Assembly: GCA_963605425.1 (NCBI GenBank) | Contig: CAVCUQ010000001.1 | Span: forward strand, 44,591-108,590 | DNA: 64,000 nucleotides | Source: JAEELC01 sp963605425 | GTDB taxonomy: Bacteria > Bacillota_I > Bacilli_A > Acholeplasmatales > Anaeroplasmataceae | Direction: 5' to 3' | Shown: positions 28,072 to 35,638 of the stretch, piece by piece | Layout of the letters: each line of letters begins with the position of its first letter | How positions within the stretch are numbered: the stretch's first letter is position 1 | Made by a program: the position numbers and the translations under genes | The notes under the pieces: model-generated | Databases searched by the model: none | Seen by the model: only the letters and a program-made list of their open reading frames with translations | Told to the model about the DNA's origin: nothing

Positions 28072-28764
28072 TTAATACAAATCATTATATTTAATGCTTT
28101 TAAGTTTTGTTTGAATCATTCTAGCATGTTTAAATCTATCTTCGTAAAGAGCGTAGAATTCATCTTGATGATTAGGATATTTAAAGTGAGTATATTCATG
28201 ATATAAAACTGATTTGATATAAAGTTTATCATATCTAGCTAAATTTATATTTAATATAATAAGATTTCTTTTCATATAACATTTACCATAATATGAATTA
28301 ACATCTTTATATTCTATTACAGGCTTATATTTGACTATATCTTTAAAATCATTAAACGCTTCATCTTCAATAGTTCTAATATAATTTTCTAATCTTTCAA
28401 ATAAAAACTCTTTAACAGTAAACTCTATGAATTCTTCACGATAATAATAGATATTAAAACAGCCATTCTTAATTTCTATATAATCTTTGCAAGAAGGAAT
28501 CTTATTCACTTCATATTCTACTCCAAATAAATGGATAGAATTTGTTTTATTTTGAGTCTTCTTTACATCATTTTCTACCTTACTAACGAGTTTATAAACT
28601 ATATCCATATTTTTATTTAGCATATCTAGAATTTGTTTCTCGCTAAACTTGCCATAACCAGTCACAACTATATTTTCATCTTTATATTTTATATAAAAAT
28701 TTCTATTAGTAGGTTTATAAATGTAAACCACAGGATAATCTTTTCCGTTAACGTTAATCCTCAT
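28072..28764 (-). CDS. YgjP/SprT-like zinc metalloprotein
   Basis: 230 aa. The C-terminal region has LYHEYTHFKYPNHQDEFY (about 189-206), a zinc-binding HExxH with a further His, as in YgjP-like M48-type metallopeptidase domains (old DUF45). The N-terminal half is beta-rich and binds nothing obvious. Physiological role is unknown. It overlaps the U32 gene upstream by 11 bp, so both are co-translated. Confidence 0.85.
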   Translation of the reverse strand: MRINVNGKDYPVVYIYKPTNRNFYIKYKDENIVVTGYGKFSEKQILDMLNKNMDIVYKLVSKVENDVKKTQNKTNSIHLFGVEYEVNKIPSCKDYIEIKNGCFNIYYYREEFIEFTVKEFLFERLENYIRTIEDEAFNDFKDIVKYKPVIEYKDVNSYYGKCYMKRNLIILNINLARYDKLYIKSVLYHEYTHFKYPNHQDEFYALYEDRFKHARMIQTKLKSIKYNDLY

Positions 28765-29947
28765 CAGTTAGCCTCAGCATATCCCAATATGAACAATCAT
28801 AAGGGATTTTAATATAAACTATAGATTTAGGATGATTAGCCTCAATTATCGGATTAAATTCTTCATCGAGTATTTCAGTTAGGAAGAATTTCTCATCTTT
28901 TCCCTTACTTCTAAATAATTCAATATTAGAATCAACTTTAAAGTAATTTCTAACTTCAACTTTAGCATATTTAGTTTCTTTGTTATAATCTAAAATCAAA
29001 CCAATAAAGCTTTGAGTTGGGATTTCTGAAAACAAATCATATAATTGTTCATTTACAGTAGTCATACCTTTTAAGAATCCAGTAGATGTTTCTCTATTTT
29101 CAGCTTTAGTTATTTGTTTCATATAGTAATCTATATTCTTAATATCACCAGTTGCATAGTATTCATCAATTGCATTTCTATAAGTCTTAACGATAGTTGC
29201 AATATAATGAATTGATTTCATTCTACCTTCAATTTTAAAACTGTTAACATTAGTCTTTAGGTATTCTTTTAAAACGCTAATAGAGCAAAGATCTTTACTA
29301 GACATGGCAAAATATTCATCTTCGTTTATCTTTTTACCATCAATATGTAAATCATAATTCCATCTACAAGAGTGAGCACATCCACCTCTGTTAGCGTCTC
29401 TGTTTGTCATGTTATTTGAAAGCATACATCTTCCGCTATAAGAAACACACATACCTCCATGAATAAAGGCTTCGATATCCACTTTAGCTTTTTCTTTAAT
29501 TTCCTTAATGCTAGCCAAATCAAGTTCTCTACCTAGTACAACTCTATGTACGCCTAAATCTTCATAGAATTTAACCATCTTTGAATTTAAAGTTGATTCT
29601 TGAGTAGATACATGAACTTCCATCTTTGTTTTTAATGCTTCTTCAATAATTAAAGGTGATGCACAAATGATAGCGTCTACTCCGGCCTCTTCTAAAGAAG
29701 CTAAATAATCTCTAACGCCTTCAGTATCGATTTCATGAGGTAAGATATTACAAGTAACATGTACTTTAGCATTATGTTCGTGAGCAAACTTGCAGGCTTC
29801 TTTAATATCATCAAGCGTAAAATTTGAAGCACGAGAACGAAGAGAAAACTTGAGTCCACCGATAAATACAGCATCAGCTCCGTATAGAATAGCTATCTTT
29901 AATTTTTCTAAGTCTCCAGCAGGAGCTAGTAATTCAACTTTATTCAT
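28754..29947 (-). CDS. U32-family protein, TrhP2/YrrO-like
   Basis: 397 aa. The N-terminal ELLAPAGDLEKLKIAILYGADAVFIGG and the U32 signature EAFIHGGMCVSYSGRCMLSN with clustered Cys (GGCAHSCRW) identify peptidase family U32. Relatives in Bacillus (YrrN/YrrO) are needed for prephenate-dependent 5-hydroxyuridine in tRNA, and the conserved Cys residues likely hold an iron-sulphur cluster. Paired with the next U32 protein upstream, as in Bacillus. Despite the name, protease activity is unlikely. Confidence 0.92.
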   Translation of the reverse strand: MNKVELLAPAGDLEKLKIAILYGADAVFIGGLKFSLRSRASNFTLDDIKEACKFAHEHNAKVHVTCNILPHEIDTEGVRDYLASLEEAGVDAIICASPLIIEEALKTKMEVHVSTQESTLNSKMVKFYEDLGVHRVVLGRELDLASIKEIKEKAKVDIEAFIHGGMCVSYSGRCMLSNNMTNRDANRGGCAHSCRWNYDLHIDGKKINEDEYFAMSSKDLCSISVLKEYLKTNVNSFKIEGRMKSIHYIATIVKTYRNAIDEYYATGDIKNIDYYMKQITKAENRETSTGFLKGMTTVNEQLYDLFSEIPTQSFIGLILDYNKETKYAKVEVRNYFKVDSNIELFRSKGKDEKFFLTEILDEEFNPIIEANHPKSIVYIKIPYDCSYWDMLRLTDED

Positions 29948-29949
29948 CT

Positions 29950-30813
29950 TTACTCCTCCTTCTTATAAACTGTATCTTTAAATTTAAATCCATCTTCGAT
30001 TACTAAATCTAAAGAATTAATTCTCTTTAAAGCTTCTTCCTTAGATATTTCTTTTTTTAAATATAAAGAATAAGCTATTACAACTTCTTTAAACACTTCT
30101 TCTTTAATAAAGATATTATCTAAAAATATGTATTTGGGATTGATAACATCGAGTTCAGCTAAATAATTAATTACATAATGTCTAAATAAAAGTGTTCCTC
30201 TTTTAGATTCAAAAATATGATAAAAATCATTTCTTTTAGCTTCTCTTAAATAACTATTATAATTATCAATTGCCTCATTTTTATTTGCATGTTCTAAATA
30301 TAAAGATACTAAATGACGCTTAGAATGAAACATTTGCATATAACCAAAGCTCTTCAAGAAAATATTCCCTGAAGCAGATGTACTCATCTTAGCTTGGTCA
30401 AATACTGTAATTTCGTTTGATACCTGGCATGAAAGCATATTTTGTCTTAAATAGAAATTTAAATCATATGAATTAGTAATTAAAGTACTAGGATTAAATA
30501 CTCCTCTGTTTTCAAGTCCTTTTTCTTTTAAAAGTTCAAACACTCCTAAATCAATGTAATAATAATAAACATCTAAATCTTTAAAATTATCAATAAACGA
30601 GGAGATATCATCAATATCTTTATTCTCACACATTATAGAAAGATCGATAAATAATTTCAAATTACCTTTCTTTTTATAAATATCTAAAATTTCATCCTTT
30701 GAAAAAGCCTTATTATAAACGCAAGAAAAGTCGTTTGTATAAACGACTATTCCGCTAGCGTATGTATTTAAAAATTCTAAATCAGAAATATTTGATAAAG
30801 AAACAATTAACAT
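29950..30813 (-). CDS. U32-family protein, TrhP1/YrrN-like
   Basis: 287 aa, divergent and shorter than its partner. TIM-barrel-like strands are visible (LKLFIDLSIMCENKDI, YYYYIDLGVFELLKEKG, GVFNPSTLITNSYDL), but the Cys-rich U32 signature is absent. This matches YrrN-type accessory subunits that accompany YrrO in tRNA wobble-uridine hydroxylation. It starts 11 bp after ffh (AGGATG site) and ends 2 bp before the second U32 gene. Confidence 0.8.
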   Translation of the reverse strand: MLIVSLSNISDLEFLNTYASGIVVYTNDFSCVYNKAFSKDEILDIYKKKGNLKLFIDLSIMCENKDIDDISSFIDNFKDLDVYYYYIDLGVFELLKEKGLENRGVFNPSTLITNSYDLNFYLRQNMLSCQVSNEITVFDQAKMSTSASGNIFLKSFGYMQMFHSKRHLVSLYLEHANKNEAIDNYNSYLREAKRNDFYHIFESKRGTLLFRHYVINYLAELDVINPKYIFLDNIFIKEEVFKEVVIAYSLYLKKEISKEEALKRINSLDLVIEDGFKFKDTVYKKEE

Positions 30814-30824
30814 TTTAACACATC

Positions 30825-32246
30825 CTAAAATTTAAAATTACCCTTACCTTTTCCTTTACCCTTATGCACTTTAGCATTAGATACATTAGAAAAGTTACCA
30901 TTTTGAATATTTGTACTCATTCTCTTCATGTCATCTTCAGACATATTTTGCATCTTCTTCATAGTCTTTACTTGAGTTTCTAAAGCTTCACGTAATCTAT
31001 TTACTTCCGCAACACTTCTTCCGCTACCCTTTGCAATACGTTCTCTACGGCTCGCAGAAGTATTAATTAATTGAGGGTTACGTCTTTCTTCTTCAGTCAT
31101 TGAAGAGATAATACATTCCATTGTTTTGAAAGCTTTTGAATCATCAACTTGACTCATAGCTTGTTTAACTTGTTTTAATCCTGGAAGGAATCCTAATATT
31201 TTTGAAATAGAACCCATTCTTTGAATCATCTTAAATTGTTTTAATAAATCATTATAGTTATATTTACCAGACATTAACTTTTCAGTCATATCCATCATTT
31301 CATCTTCATCAACATTCTCAGTTACTGTATCGATTAATGATAAAACGTCACCCATACCAAGAATTCTGTCAGCAAGTCTATCTGGGTGGAATACTTCAAG
31401 GGCATCAAGTTTTTCACCTGTAGACATTAATTTAATAGGAATTCCAGTAATCTTCTTAATAGATAGAGCAGCACCACCTCTTGTGTCACCATCCATCTTA
31501 GTTAAGATACAACCAGTTAATTTTAATTGTTCATTAAATGATTTAGCAATATTAACAGCATCTTGACCTGTCATGGCATCTACTGTAAGTAATACTTCAT
31601 TAGGTTTTGCAATCTTTTCAACTCTTTGAAGTTCAGCCATTAAAGCCTCATCAATATGAAGACGACCAGCAGTATCGATAATGATTAAATCATAATTAGC
31701 TTTTTTAGCTTCTTTTAATCCTTCTTCAACAATCTTTTCAGGTTTAACATTAGTACCCATTTCAAAGACTGGAATATTAACAGACTTACCTAATGTAACA
31801 AGTTGGTCAACAGCTGCAGGACGATAGATGTCGGCAGCAATCAAAAATGGATTCTTATTAGCTTTCTTTCTATAATATAGAGCCATCTTAGCACAAGCAG
31901 TTGTTTTACCTGCACCTTGTAAACCACAAGTCATAATAACAGTAGGTTTACCTTGAGCAAATGTTATCTCACTCGTCTCATCACCTAAAGTAGCTTTAAG
32001 TTCTTCACGAACGATCTTTACAACCTCTTGACCTGGGTTTAGACCTTTCATGATCTTTTCACCTAAAGCTTTTTCTTTTACATCCTTTAAGAATTCACGA
32101 ACAACCTTAAAGTTAACGTCAGCTTCAAGTAAGGAAATACGAACTTCTTTTAACATTTCATCAATGTCATTTTCATTTAATTTACCTCTACCTGTAACTC
32201 TACGTAATGCCATCTGTAATCTTGATGATAATCCATCAAATGCCAT
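30825..32246 (-). CDS. ffh: Signal recognition particle protein Ffh
   Basis: 473 aa from ATG 32246, which has a GGAG site (the frame remains open to 32273 inside ylxM). The N domain starts MAFDGLSSRLQ. The GTPase G domain has GLQGAGKTT, DTAGR and TKMDGD. The C-terminal Met-rich M domain (MKKMQNMSEDDMKRM) binds 4.5S RNA and signal sequences, and the end is a Lys/Gly tail. It targets nascent membrane proteins together with FtsY, encoded two genes upstream. Confidence 0.97.
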   Translation of the reverse strand: MAFDGLSSRLQMALRRVTGRGKLNENDIDEMLKEVRISLLEADVNFKVVREFLKDVKEKALGEKIMKGLNPGQEVVKIVREELKATLGDETSEITFAQGKPTVIMTCGLQGAGKTTACAKMALYYRKKANKNPFLIAADIYRPAAVDQLVTLGKSVNIPVFEMGTNVKPEKIVEEGLKEAKKANYDLIIIDTAGRLHIDEALMAELQRVEKIAKPNEVLLTVDAMTGQDAVNIAKSFNEQLKLTGCILTKMDGDTRGGAALSIKKITGIPIKLMSTGEKLDALEVFHPDRLADRILGMGDVLSLIDTVTENVDEDEMMDMTEKLMSGKYNYNDLLKQFKMIQRMGSISKILGFLPGLKQVKQAMSQVDDSKAFKTMECIISSMTEEERRNPQLINTSASRRERIAKGSGRSVAEVNRLREALETQVKTMKKMQNMSEDDMKRMSTNIQNGNFSNVSNAKVHKGKGKGKGNFKF

Positions 32247-32250
32247 ACAA

Positions 32251-32556
32251 TCACTCCTCGCAAACTTGTGCAACTATTTCTTTAATCTTATCAATATCAT
32301 TTAATTCAAGTGCACTTTTTAACATATTTGTTTTCTTATCTAATTTTAATTTAGATTCATAATCAACTAAAATCTTACAAGTCTTATTTATAGCATCATA
32401 ACAAGCGTTTCTTGAAACATCATTGTTTTCAGCTATTTCTTGTAGTGAGTAATCTAAATAATAATAATCCTCAAAGTAAGATTTTTGTTTTTCTGTAAGT
32501 AATGAACTATAAAGTTCATATAAATTAATATATTTTTCTCTATCTTTAATTTCCAT
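32251..32556 (-). CDS. ylxM: YlxM-family SRP-associated helix-turn-helix protein
   Basis: 101 aa. The sigma-70 region-4-like helix-turn-helix (LLTEKQKSYFEDYYYLDYSLQEIAENNDVSRNACYDAI) is typical of YlxM/p13, the small partner encoded beside ffh. It ends in TGA, one of several genes showing that TGA is a stop in this genome. Start overlaps the ftsY stop by a base. Confidence 0.93.
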   Translation of the reverse strand: MEIKDREKYINLYELYSSLLTEKQKSYFEDYYYLDYSLQEIAENNDVSRNACYDAINKTCKILVDYESKLKLDKKTNMLKSALELNDIDKIKEIVAQVCEE

Positions 32557-33524
32557 TATTCATTAAAGAAGTCAGCAAATAGACCATATAAATATTGTTC
32601 AATGTCGAACACTTCTAGGTCATCTAACTTTTCTCCAAGTCCAATAAATTTAATAGGGATACCCATTTGATCTCTTATAGCTAGAACGATACCACCTTTT
32701 GCAGTACCATCGAGTTTAGTTAAAATGATACCAGATACTTTAGTAATTTCAGAGAATGCTTTAGCTTGTATCATACCATTTTGACCTGTAGTAGCGTCAA
32801 TAGTAAGCAAGGTTTCACAAGGATTACCTGGAGCTACTTCTCCAATTACCTTATTAACCTTTTCAAGTTCAGCCATAAGATTAGCCTTATTTTGAAGTCT
32901 TCCTGCTGTATCACATAAAACTAGATTATATCCTTCATTCTTAGCTTTAGTAATTGCATCATACATAACACTTGAAGGATCACTTCCGGCTTTTCTAGAT
33001 ACAATGTCAACTCCAACTCTCTTAGCCCATTCACCTAGTTGTTCGATAGCACCAGCTCTAAATGTATCACCAGCAGCTAGTAACACCTTATATCCTTGAT
33101 TCTTATACATATGAGCTATTTTGGCAATTGATGTTGTTTTACCTACACCATTAACACCAACAAATAAAACTACATTTAATCTATCCTTTGAAACATTTAG
33201 GTTAGCATTAACTACTTCACCTTTTAAATATATTTCAAACATTTTATCAATGATAATTTCTGATAATTCTTTTGGGTCAGTAATCTTTTTGTTTTCACAT
33301 TCATCCTTTAGTTCTTCAATGAAGTTAACAACAGTTTCTACACCAATATCAGCTTGAATAAATATTTCTTCAAGTGAATCAAATAAATCATCATCAATTT
33401 TATCTTTACCTTCTAAAACTTGTTTAAGTGATTTAAAAGCACCTTCTCTAGTTTTAAAAAGACCTAATTTATATTTTTCAGATTTTGATTTTTCTTTTTT
33501 CTTAAAAAATGAAAAGAATCCCAT
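32556..33524 (-). CDS. ftsY: SRP receptor FtsY
   Basis: 322 aa. Acidic/basic N-terminal stretch, four-helix N domain, then the SRP GTPase with GVNGVGKTT, the DTAGR motif and TKLDGTAKGG. The short charged N-terminus lacks a membrane helix, as in most Gram-positive FtsY. It heads the ftsY-ylxM-ffh operon, which runs on through the U32 pair, ygjP and greA without a visible terminator. Confidence 0.97.
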   Translation of the reverse strand: MGFFSFFKKKEKSKSEKYKLGLFKTREGAFKSLKQVLEGKDKIDDDLFDSLEEIFIQADIGVETVVNFIEELKDECENKKITDPKELSEIIIDKMFEIYLKGEVVNANLNVSKDRLNVVLFVGVNGVGKTTSIAKIAHMYKNQGYKVLLAAGDTFRAGAIEQLGEWAKRVGVDIVSRKAGSDPSSVMYDAITKAKNEGYNLVLCDTAGRLQNKANLMAELEKVNKVIGEVAPGNPCETLLTIDATTGQNGMIQAKAFSEITKVSGIILTKLDGTAKGGIVLAIRDQMGIPIKFIGLGEKLDDLEVFDIEQYLYGLFADFFNE

Positions 33525-33556
33525 CAGTTTATCCTCCTAGAATTTAACTACTAAAC

Positions 33557-33585
33557 ATTTTACCATATATAAATATCAATTTCAA
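33557..33585 (-). promoter_or_regulatory. Promoter of the ftsY-ffh operon
   Basis: Minus strand -35 TTGAAA (33585-33580), 17-nt spacer, extended -10 TGG-TAAAAT (hexamer 33562-33557), followed by the ftsY ribosome binding site AGGAGGA. Confidence 0.7.
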
Positions 33586-33592
33586 ATTGTAA

Positions 33593-33634
33593 AACAAAAA
33601 AAGATATGCTCCAAGTCAAATCAAAGCATATCTT
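33593..33634 (-). terminator. Terminator after the lipoprotein gene
   Basis: AAAGATATGCT and AGCATATCTTT (33600-33634) pair perfectly over 11 bp; on the minus strand TTTTTTT follows. It insulates the ftsY promoter. Confidence 0.88.
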
Positions 33635-33639
33635 TAGAT

Positions 33640-34041
33640 TTATATATTATTTTTTAATTCCGTAATTTTAGCAGTTAAAGAATTATTTTCAAAAAGATAA
33701 GTAGTATTATCATAAGTAACTCCAAGTACATTTAGTTTATGAGTGGTAGTTCCATTATAAATAGTTAAAACTGTATTGTTTCCATCACGTGGGCTTTCTT
33801 TTACAAGTTTTGTATTTAAAATCAAATTCATGATAATACTTATGTCTGTGCTTTTGTCTATTGTAAATTCACAAGATGTACCATCATCATTTCCATAAAC
33901 AACTTCAATTTTATCTACATTAGAAGTCAGGTCTTTATATGTACTTATATCTGTTATATATGTAATACTTTTTTGACAACTTGTAAGAATAAAAATAACT
34001 GATACTAAGATTATAGAAATTATTTTTTTAACTTTATTCAC
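33640..34041 (-). CDS. Small lipoprotein of unknown function
   Basis: 133 aa from a GTG start at 34041 (AGGT site upstream). A lipoprotein signal ends in lipobox ILTSC (Cys22). The mature part is a small, probably beta-rich domain with no family I recognise. Its start overlaps the stop of the cysteine peptidase by 8 bp, so it is co-expressed and may be an inhibitor or partner of that peptidase; this is inference from pairing alone. Confidence 0.8.
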   Translation of the reverse strand: MNKVKKIISIILVSVIFILTSCQKSITYITDISTYKDLTSNVDKIEVVYGNDDGTSCEFTIDKSTDISIIMNLILNTKLVKESPRDGNNTVLTIYNGTTTHKLNVLGVTYDNTTYLFENNSLTAKITELKNNI

Positions 34042-35269
34042 TTATACCTACACCCCATCCTGTTATTGAATCCCAATATCCTGAATAATCAATAAATCTA
34101 CTATTATTTGATGAACTCCAACCATCTATCACTCTTAAATATCTTGTATATTTTGTTTCTGTTGTTGTCCATTTCCACCACATAAAACTATGTTCTTCTT
34201 GATATTCTTTACTAAATTCTTCATATCCTACAACTAATACCGCATGTCCTCCCCATCCTTTTAATTGAATAGAAGCTAATATAGGCATTTTATTTTTAAT
34301 GCAATTTTTAAATTCTTCATACGAAGCAATATTATCAATTAATTGATAATTATAATCTTGATCAGTTGCATATTTCCTTAAGGCATAAGAATATGTTGAT
34401 GTGGATGTGCCATTTTCATTTGAATGTTTTGTTAATGTTCTAAACTTATCAAATGTGCTGAAAATATCTCCATCTACAAGTGCATTACAATAACCGTTTT
34501 TATTTTTTACTTGAGTATAATCAAAATAAGTAAACATATTTGTTAATGCACAAGGTCCGCAAGAATTGTTAGTACCAAAATAACTATTAAATTTGTTTTG
34601 ACTATTAAATTTTAAATTTGAATCAGATAATCCAGACCAAGTTACACCTTTTAAATATTGAAAACCACTATTTTTATATTCATTTTCTTTATTGAAGGCA
34701 TAAACACTACTCCATTCATAAAAACCATTGTAACCATTTTTATTTTCCATAGGTAATGGATTATTATCAGTAGTAAAAATTTTTGTTGAGTTCTTTAATT
34801 CTTTGAAGTTTTGCGTAATCTCAGCGCACTCCTCAGCAAAATCATTTTGATTTATAAAAATATTACCTTCTATATCATAATAACTGGATTCAATTTTCTT
34901 ATATAAATTTTTACCAGAATAATATAGATTTTCATTTTTTAATTTATAAAATTTAGAATCATTTAATGAAAATTCATCTATTTGATAATTAGCTATATTA
35001 AACAATACATAATCATGAGAATCATCTCTTTTTAATACCACTACTTTGCCAACAACATCATTTTCTGAATCTTTTAAATTTTTAGTAAGTTCAATATTTA
35101 GATTACTATAACTTATGTTTTTAGCCTCATAATTTTTTTCAAAAAAATTTAATGCAATTTCTGAATATATATTTGAATCAATAATTTCAAATGCATAAAC
35201 ATATTTTTGAAAGGATAATGTTAAAAATAATGAAATCGTTAAACAAATACTTAATAAAATTTTTTTCAT
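34034..35269 (-). CDS. Secreted C39-like (papain-fold) cysteine peptidase
   Basis: 411 aa. Signal peptide of about 26 residues ending in VYA, a proregion-like segment (about 30-215), then a papain-fold domain: SCGPCALTN with likely nucleophile Cys237, GGHAVLVVGY with His342, and VIDGWSS with Asp382. The CGP-type Cys motif fits the C39-like/Peptidase_C39_2 group better than C1 papains. Predicted to be exported and to degrade peptides outside the cell, possibly after autoprocessing. Leads an operon with a lipoprotein, behind a strong promoter and a perfect cre sequence. Confidence 0.85.
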   Translation of the reverse strand: MKKILLSICLTISLFLTLSFQKYVYAFEIIDSNIYSEIALNFFEKNYEAKNISYSNLNIELTKNLKDSENDVVGKVVVLKRDDSHDYVLFNIANYQIDEFSLNDSKFYKLKNENLYYSGKNLYKKIESSYYDIEGNIFINQNDFAEECAEITQNFKELKNSTKIFTTDNNPLPMENKNGYNGFYEWSSVYAFNKENEYKNSGFQYLKGVTWSGLSDSNLKFNSQNKFNSYFGTNNSCGPCALTNMFTYFDYTQVKNKNGYCNALVDGDIFSTFDKFRTLTKHSNENGTSTSTYSYALRKYATDQDYNYQLIDNIASYEEFKNCIKNKMPILASIQLKGWGGHAVLVVGYEEFSKEYQEEHSFMWWKWTTTETKYTRYLRVIDGWSSSNNSRFIDYSGYWDSITGWGVGISE

Positions 35270-35291
35270 ATACTTTCATCTCCTTAATTTT

Positions 35292-35320
35292 TATATAACA
35301 TAATTTAATTTTAATGTCAA
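35292..35320 (-). promoter_or_regulatory. Strong promoter of the cysteine peptidase operon
   Basis: Minus strand consensus -35 TTGACA (35320-35315), 17-nt spacer, extended -10 TGT-TATATA (hexamer 35297-35292). Confidence 0.75.
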
Positions 35321-35328
35321 CAAAAATA

Positions 35329-35342
35329 AGAAAGCGTTTACA
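35329..35342 (-). promoter_or_regulatory. cre site (CcpA operator), perfect consensus match
   Basis: Minus strand TGTAAACGCTTTCT matches all 14 positions of the Bacillus cre consensus TGWAARCGYTWNCW. It is 8 bp upstream of the -35 box, with its centre near -50. Roadblock or promoter-overlap repression is less likely there than an upstream effect. ccpA itself is not in the window. Confidence 0.65.
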
Positions 35343-35573
35343 TTGCTTGCGATAATTACCTTAACAATAATCTTGTATGAAATTAATTTTATTAGTTAAT
35401 ATCAATAAGATTTTTTATTATTATTTAAATTTCAAAAGTATAATATTTGTTTTTTCGATTTACAAATAGTTATACATGATTAAAGTAAGTCTTTAACCAC
35501 AAATATATTTTTATCGATTTATATAATAATTAATTAGAAAATTTTCAAACACAAAAGTGATTAAATTTAAGTA
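35343..35573. other. AT-rich intergenic region between the peptidase operon and topA
   Basis: About 230 bp, upstream of the cre site and downstream of the topA terminator. Only scattered T- and A-runs; no reading frame, RNA or repeat that I can support. Confidence 0.6.
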
Positions 35574-35618
35574 ATTAAAAAACTCAGATATCACTATTTG
35601 TTTTAATGACACCTGAGT
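35574..35618 (-). terminator. Terminator of topA
   Basis: Twelve base pairs (two G-U) between ACTCAGGTGTCA and TGATATCTGAGT on the minus strand (35618-35582), then TTTTTTAATT. Confidence 0.87.
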
Positions 35619-35638
35619 ATAATAATTAGCTTAAATTT

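Noticed and set aside
35343..35573. Possible origin or small RNA in the AT-rich gap upstream of the peptidase promoter
   Set aside because: No DnaA-box cluster, stable hairpin or promoter-terminator pair could be supported by eye.
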